A DNA stretch of 64,000 bases, taken from contig CAVOYT010000001.1 of NCBI GenBank assembly GCA_963700745.1, positions 248,001-312,000 of the forward strand, read 5' to 3'. Every line of letters begins with the position of its first letter. Positions within the stretch are counted from its first letter, which is position 1. A model generated the notes under the pieces. The model did no database searches. It worked only from the letters and a program-made list of their open reading frames with translations, and had not been told where the DNA came from. This DNA is from UBA10649 sp963700745. GTDB taxonomy: Bacteria; Actinomycetota; Actinomycetes; S36-B12. The position numbers and the translations under genes were made by a program. Shown here piece by piece: positions 7,695 to 15,508 of this stretch.

Positions 7695-7710
7695 ATACGC
7701 AGGGGGGTAT
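7695..7710 (+). promoter_or_regulatory. Second CsoR/CstR-like operator before the tusA operon
   Basis: ATACGCAGGGGGGTAT shares 12 of 16 positions with the perfect site at 6681, keeping the GGGGTAT half and the outer ATAC. It lies 131 bp before tusA in a 300-bp gap (7542-7841) with no supported gene. That gap also has a TTGGCA at about 7609 and an AT-rich TATTAGAGTTTTCGCTAT, so the operon promoter is probably here. CstR-type repressors respond to persulfide and control tusA/rhodanese/SQR genes in other bacteria, which fits the genes downstream. Confidence 0.5.
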
Positions 7711-7841
7711 TTTCGAAATGTGATGAAGCAGCCCCGCGAGACAGTGCCGAGCACCTACGCGCACACGTCCGCACCATCACGCCGATAGACCCAACTGATG
7801 GCGACACCTTCGCCGGCGTCGCCCCCGAAGAAGGAGCGGCT

Positions 7842-8102
7842 ATGACCGTTGCGATGGAAGAACTCAAGGAACTCAAGGCCGATCTCGTCGTGGATGCACG
7901 CGGGACATCGTGCCCCGGCCCCATCCTCGCGGCGAAGAAGGCCGTCGGCGGCTGCCCGGTCGGTGGCGTCATGGAAGTGATGGCCACGGACTCGGGAACC
8001 CTCAAGGACATCCCGGCGTGGTCGAAGAAGATGGGTCACGAGTACCTGGGGTCGTTCGACGACGCCGGATACCTTCGCCTGTTCCTGAGGAAGACCAAGT
8101 AG
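7842..8102 (+). CDS. tusA: TusA-family sulfurtransferase
   Basis: An 86-residue sulfur-carrier protein. The family motif is DARGTSCPGPIL with the persulfide-bearing Cys24; a second Cys lies at 38. ATG at 7842 is chosen because AAGGAG precedes it by 6 bases and the longer in-frame extension has no family match. It is first in an operon with FlpD-, DsrE-, HdrA- and QmoC-like genes. In sulfur oxidisers TusA and DsrE pass sulfane sulfur to the sHdr or Dsr system. The same carrier role, delivering persulfide sulfur to the HdrA-like enzymes, is inferred here. Confidence 0.9.
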   Translation: MTVAMEELKELKADLVVDARGTSCPGPILAAKKAVGGCPVGGVMEVMATDSGTLKDIPAWSKKMGHEYLGSFDDAGYLRLFLRKTK

Positions 8103-8107
8103 GCGTC

Positions 8108-8542
8108 ATGTCAACGGACGTCATGGCCCAGGTCGGCTTCAAGCCGAGGATCCTGGTCTTCTCAACTCACAACATCTCGGACCCTGGCATCGACCTGGCC
8201 GGCAGCAGGCACATGCACTACCCGGCCCCGGTCTCGACGATCGCGGTCCCGTGCAGCAGCGGCCTGAAGCCCAGCTGGATCGTGCACGCGCTCAAGGCGG
8301 GGATCGACGGTGTGTTCATCGCTTCCGACGGCGAGGAGTGCGCGTACCTCCTGGACTGTTCCGAGCGCACGGCACGCATAGCCGAGCGGGCGCAGGAACT
8401 GATGCGCCTCAACGGGATCGATCCGCAACGACTCAAGATGGCGGCCGTCTGCTCGGTGTGCGCCGAATCCTTCGTCAAGTACATGACGGAGTTCTCCGAG
8501 GTGCTCGTCGGCCTCGGTCCTGTCGGGGCCGTCGCGGCCTAG
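8108..8542 (+). CDS. FlpD/MvhD-like electron-transfer subunit
   Basis: A 144-residue protein of the methyl-viologen-reducing hydrogenase delta-subunit family (PF02662), which carries a [2Fe-2S] cluster and feeds electrons to HdrA. Candidate ligands are Cys49 (VPCSSG), Cys78 (GEECAY), Cys84, and Cys115/118 (VCSVCAESF). The ATG lies 5 bases after the tusA stop. In QmoB this domain is fused to the HdrA part; here it is a separate gene in the same operon as two HdrA homologues, so it probably completes their electron path. Confidence 0.85.
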   Translation: MSTDVMAQVGFKPRILVFSTHNISDPGIDLAGSRHMHYPAPVSTIAVPCSSGLKPSWIVHALKAGIDGVFIASDGEECAYLLDCSERTARIAERAQELMRLNGIDPQRLKMAAVCSVCAESFVKYMTEFSEVLVGLGPVGAVAA

Positions 8543-8569
8543 ACAGCACGACACAGGAGGCACGAAACC

Positions 8570-9049
8570 GTGGATACCACGAACAAGACCATCATCGTGT
8601 TCAGCGGCGACTTCGACCGCGTCTTTGCGGCGTTCATCATCGCCAACGGCGCGGCGGCCATGGGCGACGACGTCACCATGTTCTTCACCTTCTGGGGCCT
8701 CAATGCGCTGCGCAAGCCGCGCAAGCAGGCGACCAGCGGGAAGAGCCCCTTGCAGAAGGCCTTCGCGGCGATGATGCCGCGCGGTGCCGACAAGCTCAGG
8801 CTCTCGAGCATGAACTTCGGTGGCGCGGGACCGCGGATGTTCAAGCGGGTCATGAAGCAGAACAACGTGATGGCCCTCGAGGAACTGATGGATACGGCCC
8901 GTGAGCAGGGCATTCGATTCGTCGTTTGCACGATGTCGATGGACGTCATGGGGCTGAAGGAAGAGGAGCTCATCGACGGACTCGAGTTCGGGGGCGTGGC
9001 CAGCTACCTCGGCGACGCCGACGAGGCGAACGTCAACCTGTTCGTCTAG
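8570..9049 (+). CDS. DsrE2-like sulfur-transfer protein
   Basis: A 159-residue DsrE/DsrF-superfamily protein (PF13686 type). The GTG start follows ACAGGAGG. The likely sulfur-binding Cys120 is in VVCTMSMDVMGLKEEEL, the usual DsrE2 signature; it is the only cysteine in the protein. TFWGLNALRKP is also typical. DsrE-type proteins accept persulfide sulfur from TusA or donate it. The position between flpD and hdrA makes it the probable partner of tusA in bringing sulfur to the Hdr-like complex. Confidence 0.85.
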   Translation: MDTTNKTIIVFSGDFDRVFAAFIIANGAAAMGDDVTMFFTFWGLNALRKPRKQATSGKSPLQKAFAAMMPRGADKLRLSSMNFGGAGPRMFKRVMKQNNVMALEELMDTAREQGIRFVVCTMSMDVMGLKEEELIDGLEFGGVASYLGDADEANVNLFV

Positions 9050-9103
9050 CAGCACGGCGGGCGACAGCGTTCGCTCGGAAGGCATTCGGAACTGGAGTGG
9101 GAC

Positions 9104-11827
9104 ATGAAGTACGACGTGATGATCGTCGGAAGCGGGATCGCCGGGATGGAGTCGGCGATCAAGCTCGGTGACATGGGCTACCAGGTCCTCCTGGTTGAGA
9201 AGGAATCCAGCGTCGGCGGGCGGATGATCCTGCTCAGCAAGGTGTTCCCCACGCTGGACTGCGCCAGCTGCATCTCGGGACCGAAGATGTCGTCGACCAT
9301 CAATCACCCGAACATCACCACGATGACATACAGCGAGGTCGAGACTATCCGGCGTGAGGCGGACGGCACGTTCAACGCCACCGTAAAGGAGAAGGCCCGG
9401 TACATCGACTGGAACACCTGCACCGGCTGCCAGGACTGCGAACGCGCCTGCACCGTCGCCGTTCCTGACCAGTTCAATGCCGGCCTCGTCCCGCGTCATG
9501 CGGCCTACATCGCGTTCCCTCAGGCAGTTCCGAAGAAGGCCGTCATCGAGCGAGCCGGCACCTCTCCGTGCATCGACTCCTGCCCCGCCGGGATCAAGGC
9601 GCACGGCTACGTCTCCTTGATCCGCAGCGGAATGTACGAAGAGGCATTCCAACTCGTCCTCGATGCCACCCCGCTCGTCGGAACGCTCGGGCGTGCCTGC
9701 TACGCGCCCTGCGAGTCCGACTGCACGCGCGCCAAGCTCGAGGGCCCGATCCCGATCCGGCGGCTCAAGAGATTCGTGGCGGACCAGCACTACGCGCAGA
9801 AGGACGGCCCCGGGATCGAGGTCGCCGAGCCGAACGGCAAGAGCGTGGCGATCGTCGGGTCGGGTCCGGCAGGGCTCACCGCGGCCTGGCAGCTTGCTCG
9901 GTCGGGCTATCAGGTCAAGATCTTCGAGGCAGCGGACCGCCCAGGCGGTTTCCTCCGCCACGCGATCCCCGCCTACCGACTTCCCCACGACGTCGTGGAA
10001 CAGGACATCGCCAACGTGACGGCGATCGGCGTTCAGATCGTCACCGGCCATCCGATCACCGACCTCGAGAGCCTCAAGGACGAAGGCTATGACGCCGTTC
10101 TCGTCGCGACGGGAACGCCGCGGTCCATGGCCCTCGGAGTCCCGGGGGAGGACGCCGAGGGCGTCTTCACCGGCCTCGACTTCCTGCGCAAGGTCAGTCA
10201 CGACGAGCTGCCGGACCTGACGGGCAAGACCATCGTGGTCGTGGGCGGCGGCAACGTCGCCATGGACGCCGCGCGGACGGCTCGTCGCCTAGGTTCTCGC
10301 GAGGTCCGTGTGGCCTACCGTCGCGGGCGCGACGAGATGCCCGCGCATTCAGCGGAGATCGACGAGGCCGAGCTCGAGGGAGTGCAGTTCGACTTCCTGG
10401 TCGCCCCCGTGGACGTCGCCAGCGACGAGAGCGGGGCCGTCACCGGACTCCGGTGCCAGCGCATGCAACTTGGCGAAGCGGATGCCTCAGGGCGTCGTCG
10501 CCCGGAGCCGATTCCCGGCAGCGAGTACGTGATCCCGTGCGAGGCCATCGTCTCTGCGATCGGCATGGAGCCGGACGACCGTCCCTTCGGAACCGTCACG
10601 GGGATCGCCCGCGGGCATCGCATCAAAGTGGACCCCATCACGCTGCAGAGCGACCACCCCTACCTGTTCGCTGCCGGCGACGTCGAGTCTGGCGCCACCG
10701 ACATCACGCGAGCGATCGGACATGGTCGACGCGCCGCCTACATGATCGACAACTGGCTGAATGAGCGCCCGCTCGATGGCTTCCCGCTCTTCGACGACCC
10801 GCTAGGCGTGGTGGATCGCGACGAGGTCCTTGCCCGACAGCAGATCCACACTCATCGCGGACCCGTACGGGCCAACAGCGTCCACTCCAGCCACCCGAGC
10901 GACTTCGCCGAGATCGAGCCGCCGCTGACTGAGGAAGAAGCACTCTTCGGCGCCGGCGGCTGCCTCGACTGCGGTGTGTGCTCCGAGTGCCAGGAGTGTG
11001 TCAACGCGTGCCCCGCAGACTCGATCAAACTCGATGCGAAGGACGTCCTGCACGAATTCGAGGTGGGCGCGGTCGTCATCTCGACGGGGCACAAGCTCTT
11101 CGCCGCCGACCTGAAGCCCGAGTACGGATTCGGCCGCTTCCCCAACGTCATCACCGGAATGCAGATGGACAGACTGCTCGCGCCCACCCGTCCGTTCAAC
11201 ACGATCCTGCGGCCTGGTGACGGCAAGGTGCCCGATCGGATCGCCTACGTCTCCTGCACGGGATCGAGGGACGAGACGACCGGGAACCCGCTCTGCTCGA
11301 AGTTCTGCTGCATGTACTCCATCAAGCAGAACCAGCTCATCATGGGCTCCCTGCCGTTGGCTGACGTCACCATGCACTACATGGACATGCGCGCCGCAGG
11401 CAAGCGGTATGACGAGTTCTACGAGCAGGCGAAGGACATGGGCGCCACCTACATCAAGGGACGGGTCGCCAAGATCACCCAGAAGGAGAACGGCGACCTC
11501 ATCCTTCGATACGAGGACATCGAGAACGGCGGCGAGATCATCGAGGCGGAGTACGACCTCGTCGTGCTGGCCGTCGGCATCCAGCCGAACCGCGAGGTGG
11601 AGAAGCTCTTCGGTGGCGAACCGCTCGGCCTGGACGAGTACTACTACGTGGCAGAGCCCCGGGCCGAGATCGACCCGGGCGCGACGGACATCCCAGGCGT
11701 GTTCGTTGCCGGCACGGCGGCCGGGGCGAAGGACATCGTCGATTCGATCATGCACGCAGGAGCAGCGGTCGCCCAAGTCGCGGCCCACCTGACCAAGGCT
11801 GAGGTCACGGAGGTGGTGCCGGTATGA
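9104..11827 (+). CDS. HdrA/QmoA-like flavoprotein with inserted GltD-like NAD(P)H module
   Basis: A 907-residue FAD/Fe-S oxidoreductase. Residues 1-147 are HdrA/QmoA-like: FAD motif GSGIAG at 10-14, FPTLDCASC (Cys53/56), a [4Fe-4S] motif at Cys106-116, and FPQAVPKK. From about 148 to 605 a GltD/NfnB-like block is inserted: Cys156/160/199/203/207, a second FAD motif VGSGPAG (251-257) and a nucleotide motif GGGNVAMDAA (381-390). Then HdrA resumes with a Cys-rich cluster (620-636), SCTGS and NPLCSKFCCMYSIK (Cys731-736). Normal HdrA is about 650 aa, so the extra length is this insertion. It suggests electron exchange with NAD(P)H. The end overlaps the next gene (ATGA). Confidence 0.9.
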   Translation: MKYDVMIVGSGIAGMESAIKLGDMGYQVLLVEKESSVGGRMILLSKVFPTLDCASCISGPKMSSTINHPNITTMTYSEVETIRREADGTFNATVKEKARYIDWNTCTGCQDCERACTVAVPDQFNAGLVPRHAAYIAFPQAVPKKAVIERAGTSPCIDSCPAGIKAHGYVSLIRSGMYEEAFQLVLDATPLVGTLGRACYAPCESDCTRAKLEGPIPIRRLKRFVADQHYAQKDGPGIEVAEPNGKSVAIVGSGPAGLTAAWQLARSGYQVKIFEAADRPGGFLRHAIPAYRLPHDVVEQDIANVTAIGVQIVTGHPITDLESLKDEGYDAVLVATGTPRSMALGVPGEDAEGVFTGLDFLRKVSHDELPDLTGKTIVVVGGGNVAMDAARTARRLGSREVRVAYRRGRDEMPAHSAEIDEAELEGVQFDFLVAPVDVASDESGAVTGLRCQRMQLGEADASGRRRPEPIPGSEYVIPCEAIVSAIGMEPDDRPFGTVTGIARGHRIKVDPITLQSDHPYLFAAGDVESGATDITRAIGHGRRAAYMIDNWLNERPLDGFPLFDDPLGVVDRDEVLARQQIHTHRGPVRANSVHSSHPSDFAEIEPPLTEEEALFGAGGCLDCGVCSECQECVNACPADSIKLDAKDVLHEFEVGAVVISTGHKLFAADLKPEYGFGRFPNVITGMQMDRLLAPTRPFNTILRPGDGKVPDRIAYVSCTGSRDETTGNPLCSKFCCMYSIKQNQLIMGSLPLADVTMHYMDMRAAGKRYDEFYEQAKDMGATYIKGRVAKITQKENGDLILRYEDIENGGEIIEAEYDLVVLAVGIQPNREVEKLFGGEPLGLDEYYYVAEPRAEIDPGATDIPGVFVAGTAAGAKDIVDSIMHAGAAVAQVAAHLTKAEVTEVVPV

Positions 11828-13596
11828 GTGAGGAGCTCCAAGGCATCGCGGCGCCTGAAGTCGAAGTCAACGCGGAACGTCGCATTGGTGTGTACATCTG
11901 TCACTGCGGAGGCAACATCTCCGACTATGTCGACGTGGCGGCAGTCCGGGACGCCCTCAAGGACGATCCGGGTGTGGTGGTATCAGAGACCACGATGTTC
12001 GCCTGCTCAGACGGCACGCAGCACGACATGATCAATGACATCCACGCGCAGGGCCTCGACGGCCTTGTGGTGGCGTCCTGCTCGCCCAAGCTCCACCAAG
12101 TCACGTTCCGCGGAGTGGCGAAGCGGGCCGACATGAACCCCTACGCCTACACGCAGGTCAACATCCGCGAGCAGGACTCATGGGTGCACGGGGACGACCC
12201 GGTCGGTGCCACTGAGAAGGCCATCGGGCTGGTACGCGCGGGCATCGCGAAGACGCGCAACTCCACCGACCTCGAGCCGCTCGTCGTCGAGACGACATCG
12301 GCGACAATGGTCGTCGGTGCCGGCATCGCTGGACTGCGGGCTGCCATCGGCCTTGCGGACGTGGGTCTGCACGTGTACCTCGTCGAGCGGGAACCGGCCA
12401 TGGGCGGCTGGGTGGGCACCTTCGGCGCCACGTTCCCCAGCGATCAGGTGGGTCGTGACCAGATCGAGCGTCTGGTTGACGAGGTCGCCAAGCGGCCGGC
12501 CATCACGGTCTTCACCAACGCCGAGCTGGTGGGCAAGTCGGGAAGCTTCGGCAACTACGTGGCCGAACTCCGGCTGAACGGAGACACGCCGGAGACCATC
12601 CGGGCCACTGTCGGATCCATCATCATCGCCACGGGGTTCGACACCTACGAGCCGGAAGCGGGCGAGTTCGGCTACGGGATAGACGGCGTGGTCACTCTGC
12701 CGGAGTTCAAGGCCATGGTGGACCAGGCGCAAGGTCCGCTCACCGTCAGCGGCAGGCCCGTGCGAACGGTCGCGTACATCTACTGCGTCGGCAGCCGCCA
12801 GCCTGCGGGAGGCAACGAGTACTGCTCGAAGTTCTGCTGTGCGGCGTCGTGCCACACGTCCATCCAGGTAGCGGGGCTTGACCCGTCCATCCATCAGTAC
12901 CACTTGAATCGCGACATCCGGACCTATGGGAAGTACGAGCTCCTGTACACGCAGGCACGTGAGCAGGGTGCGGTGTTCATGCGCTACCCGGATGACACGC
13001 CACCCACGGTCGAGCTGACTGAGCAGGGCAAGCTCAGCGTGACCACCATCGACGCGCTCACGCAGAACGAGGAGCTCACGATCCCTGCGGATCTCGTGGT
13101 CCTCGTCACCGGCATGGTTCCTCGAGCGAATGACGGCCTCACGGGACTGCTGAAGCTTCCCATCGGCGACGACGGGTTCTACAACGAGATCCACCCGAAG
13201 CTGCGTCCGGTCGAGACGGTGGTGGACGGTGTGATGATCGCTGGCACCTGCCAGGGGCCCAAGACCTCCTCCGAGGCCGTCGGCTCCGGACTGGCTGCCG
13301 TTGCGCAGAGCGCCGCCATTCTGAAGAAGGGGGTCGCGGAACTCGACCCGCTGGTGGCCATCGTCACCGAGGCAGCATGCACCGGCTGCGCGGAGTGCCT
13401 GTCCGCCTGTCCCTATGACGCCATCGAGCAGTCGATGTGCGATGGCCGGAACGTGGCGTTGATCGTGCCGAGTGTGTGCAAGGGCTGCGGTGGGTGTGTC
13501 CCGGTCTGCCCCGAGGACGCCATCGATCTCCTCGGGTACACCGATATGCAGATGCGGGCCATGATCGACGGCCTCGTGGAGGTGGGAGTCTCATGA
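11824..13596 (+). CDS. Second HdrA/QmoB-like iron-sulfur flavoprotein
   Basis: A 590-residue HdrA homologue with the complete HdrA plan: N-terminal YICHCGGNI (Cys26/28), Cys61 and SCSPK (Cys86), FAD motif GAGIAG (165-170), then CVGSR and YCSKFCCAASC (Cys321-343). Two ferredoxin-type [4Fe-4S] clusters follow at the C terminus (Cys519/522/525/529 and Cys552/555/558/562). It overlaps its neighbours on both sides by ATGA, so subunits are made in step. Compared with QmoB it lacks the fused MvhD domain, which is encoded separately at 8108-8542. Likely role: flavin and Fe-S relay between the first HdrA-like protein and the membrane subunit. Confidence 0.92.
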   Translation: MSEELQGIAAPEVEVNAERRIGVYICHCGGNISDYVDVAAVRDALKDDPGVVVSETTMFACSDGTQHDMINDIHAQGLDGLVVASCSPKLHQVTFRGVAKRADMNPYAYTQVNIREQDSWVHGDDPVGATEKAIGLVRAGIAKTRNSTDLEPLVVETTSATMVVGAGIAGLRAAIGLADVGLHVYLVEREPAMGGWVGTFGATFPSDQVGRDQIERLVDEVAKRPAITVFTNAELVGKSGSFGNYVAELRLNGDTPETIRATVGSIIIATGFDTYEPEAGEFGYGIDGVVTLPEFKAMVDQAQGPLTVSGRPVRTVAYIYCVGSRQPAGGNEYCSKFCCAASCHTSIQVAGLDPSIHQYHLNRDIRTYGKYELLYTQAREQGAVFMRYPDDTPPTVELTEQGKLSVTTIDALTQNEELTIPADLVVLVTGMVPRANDGLTGLLKLPIGDDGFYNEIHPKLRPVETVVDGVMIAGTCQGPKTSSEAVGSGLAAVAQSAAILKKGVAELDPLVAIVTEAACTGCAECLSACPYDAIEQSMCDGRNVALIVPSVCKGCGGCVPVCPEDAIDLLGYTDMQMRAMIDGLVEVGVS

Positions 13597-13865
13597 GCAC
13601 TGTCACTAAGGACCTTGGTCCGATGCTGCGAGAACCGCGGGAAGTGATCCGCGAGGAGCCGCTGATGCATCGGCCGATCAGGGAGGCCCTGGCGGACGGT
13701 CCCCTGACCATCCCCCAGATCGCGGAGCGAATCGGCTTCCCCGAAGAGGAGACCGTCTACTGGGTCATGGGAATGCGCCGCTACGGCCATCTCGTCGAAC
13801 TCGAGGACGCCGACGACGACGGCTACTTCCCCTACCGAGCACTGGACAGGGAGATGGAGTCATGA
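13593..13865 (+). CDS. Small winged-helix-like protein inside the Hdr operon
   Basis: A 90-residue protein with overlapping start and stop (ATGA) on both sides. The middle, PLTIPQIAERIGFPEEE plus TVYWVMGMRRYGHLVEL, has the helix-turn-helix and wing spacing of a MarR/ArsR-like winged helix; the C terminus is acidic (EDADDDGYFPY). There are no cysteines, so it is not an electron carrier. Its tight coupling to the HdrA- and QmoC-like genes suggests either a structural subunit or a regulator made in step with the complex. Comparable small proteins sit in other hdr-like operons, but I cannot assign a function. Confidence 0.7.
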   Translation: MSTVTKDLGPMLREPREVIREEPLMHRPIREALADGPLTIPQIAERIGFPEEETVYWVMGMRRYGHLVELEDADDDGYFPYRALDREMES

Positions 13866-15037
13866 GCAAGGTCATCGACACCGAGATGCTGGGCGACATG
13901 AAGCGCTTCGGTGAGCTCGACGTCTCCGCGTGCTTCAGCTGTGGGAACTGCACGGCGATCTGCCCGCTGGCGGACAACGACGCCACGTTCCCACGCCGAA
14001 TCATCCGGCTGGCCCAGGTCGGCCTGAAGGACGAACTGCTCTCCAGCAAGGAGCTGTGGACCTGCTACCACTGCGGGCTGTGCTCGGACAGCTGCCCCCA
14101 GGACGCGGATCCCGGAGAGTTCATGGCGGCGGCCCGCCGCTATGCGATCGCCAACTATGACAAGACGGGCCTCGCGCGGGTGCTGTACACCAAGCCTGTT
14201 GCCGGGACCCTCATCGCCATCGGTATCGCGATGTTCTTCGCCCTGTTCATGTACTCCGCTCGCGGGCCGCAGGACACCGAGAGCCTGGCCTTCTTCACCT
14301 TCATCCCCGACCCGGTCATCCACTGGACGGGCATCGCTGTGATGGTGCTGATGGCGGTCGCCGGTGTCGTGGGCGTCGTCTCGATGGTCCGAGCGGTCGC
14401 CCGCCGCGATGGGGTGAACCTGCGGTCCCTCGTGTCCGGACCTGGCGCCCTGGCCCGGACGGGCACGGCCCTGTGGTCGTCGATCGGAGTCGAATCGCTC
14501 GGCCAGACCCGCTATCGCCGTGATTGCAAGGACGACGAACCCGTCGAGCCCTGGTACCGGCGTCGGTGGTTCATCCACGCGATGGTGATCTGGGGCTTCC
14601 TTGGCCTCCTTGCCGCCACCCTCTTGGACTGGGGCCTGGCCCTCACCGGGATCAAGGAGACCGGTACGCCGATCCCGCTGTGGTACCCATCGCGACTGCT
14701 CGGCACCATCGCGGGGATCGCACTGGTCTACGGAGTGATCTGGTTCATGATCAATCGGGCCACCCGCTACAACCGGGCCTCCAGCGTGTCGACGGGTTCA
14801 GACTGGCTCCTGCTCATCCTCTTGCTGATCACCGGCGTCACCGGATTCGTCATCGAGGTCGCCCTGTACCTCCCGCCGACTCCGGAGTGGGGCTACTGGG
14901 TATTCCTCTTCCACGTGGCTGTGGCCATGGAACTCATGCTCCTCCTCCCGTTCACCAAGTTCGCCCATGCCATCTATCGCCCTGTCGCCCTCTTCTTCTA
15001 CTCCCTTGCGGGTCGGAAGGTCCTGCAGGACGCCTAG
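13862..15037 (+). CDS. Membrane-bound HdrC/QmoC-like subunit with cytochrome b-type domain
   Basis: A 391-residue fusion of an HdrC-type dicluster ferredoxin and a membrane domain. Cluster ligands are Cys24/27/30/34 (CFSCGNCTAIC) and Cys68/71/74/78 (CYHCGLCSDSC). About five to six membrane helices follow from residue 112, with a histidine in RRRWFIHAMVIWGF and further histidines near the end (FLFHVAVAMELML, FAHAIYR), as in NarI/QmoC haem b domains. QmoC links Fe-S flavoproteins to (mena)quinone in sulfate reducers. Here it would anchor the HdrA-like pair to the membrane and exchange electrons with the quinone pool. It is the last member of the tightly overlapped block. Confidence 0.9.
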   Translation: MSKVIDTEMLGDMKRFGELDVSACFSCGNCTAICPLADNDATFPRRIIRLAQVGLKDELLSSKELWTCYHCGLCSDSCPQDADPGEFMAAARRYAIANYDKTGLARVLYTKPVAGTLIAIGIAMFFALFMYSARGPQDTESLAFFTFIPDPVIHWTGIAVMVLMAVAGVVGVVSMVRAVARRDGVNLRSLVSGPGALARTGTALWSSIGVESLGQTRYRRDCKDDEPVEPWYRRRWFIHAMVIWGFLGLLAATLLDWGLALTGIKETGTPIPLWYPSRLLGTIAGIALVYGVIWFMINRATRYNRASSVSTGSDWLLLILLLITGVTGFVIEVALYLPPTPEWGYWVFLFHVAVAMELMLLLPFTKFAHAIYRPVALFFYSLAGRKVLQDA

Positions 15038-15071
15038 TGCTCGCGTTTCATCAACCTCGATTGGAGTCATC

Positions 15072-15419
15072 ATGAACGCACAGATCATCTGCATCCCGCT
15101 TAACGCGGACGGAACCATCCATGACCGCCTCGGCAAGGCCAACACCGTGGCCATCTGCAAGCTCGAAGACGGTCAGGTCTCGGACTGGACCGAGCACGTG
15201 GTCGAGTGGGACACGACCTATGGCGTCGACGTGATGGGCGTGCATCATCCGCGCATCATGAGATTCATGCAGGATCAGAAGGTTGACGCAGTCGTCGCGG
15301 ACAACGTCTGCGACGTCATCCAGAGGTCCCTGCCCAACGTCGGCGTGACGGTGCACCCCGGTTTCACCGGAGATGCCCGCTCGGTGGTCGCCTCGGCGAT
15401 GGCCGTTCCCGCTGCCTGA
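15072..15419 (+). CDS. NifX/NifB-C-like protein, second copy
   Basis: A 115-residue homologue of the protein at 5035-5367 (shared IVCLP/IICIP start, WD-x-x-H/Y-x-x-G region, and HL/HPG-x-x-GDARS end). It follows the QmoC-like gene by 34 bp, with TTGGAG before ATG at 15072, so it belongs to the Hdr-like operon. It contains HHPRIMRF and two cysteines (AICKLED, DNVCDVI). The family binds metal-sulfur cofactors in nitrogen fixers; no nitrogenase is present. A role in cluster handling or sulfur binding is inferred from context only. Confidence 0.8.
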   Translation: MNAQIICIPLNADGTIHDRLGKANTVAICKLEDGQVSDWTEHVVEWDTTYGVDVMGVHHPRIMRFMQDQKVDAVVADNVCDVIQRSLPNVGVTVHPGFTGDARSVVASAMAVPAA

Positions 15420-15508
15420 CGCTGGGTCAGCAGCCCGCGACATAACTGCCCATCAACCCGCCCGAACTCGTATCGTGGCGCCGTTCGCTCAGGCTCATAG
15501 GGGTGCTC

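Noticed and set aside
8162..10201. 679-codon frame opposite the dsrE/hdrA genes
   Set aside because: Antisense shadow of conserved genes; no motif or start signal.
7842..15037. Dissimilatory sulfate reduction (true QmoABC)
   Set aside because: No aprAB, sat or dsrAB nearby, and the HdrA carries a GltD-like insertion not expected in QmoA.
5035..15419. Nitrogen fixation role for the NifX-like genes
   Set aside because: No nifHDK, nifB radical-SAM part or nifEN in the window; the fold is widespread outside diazotrophs.
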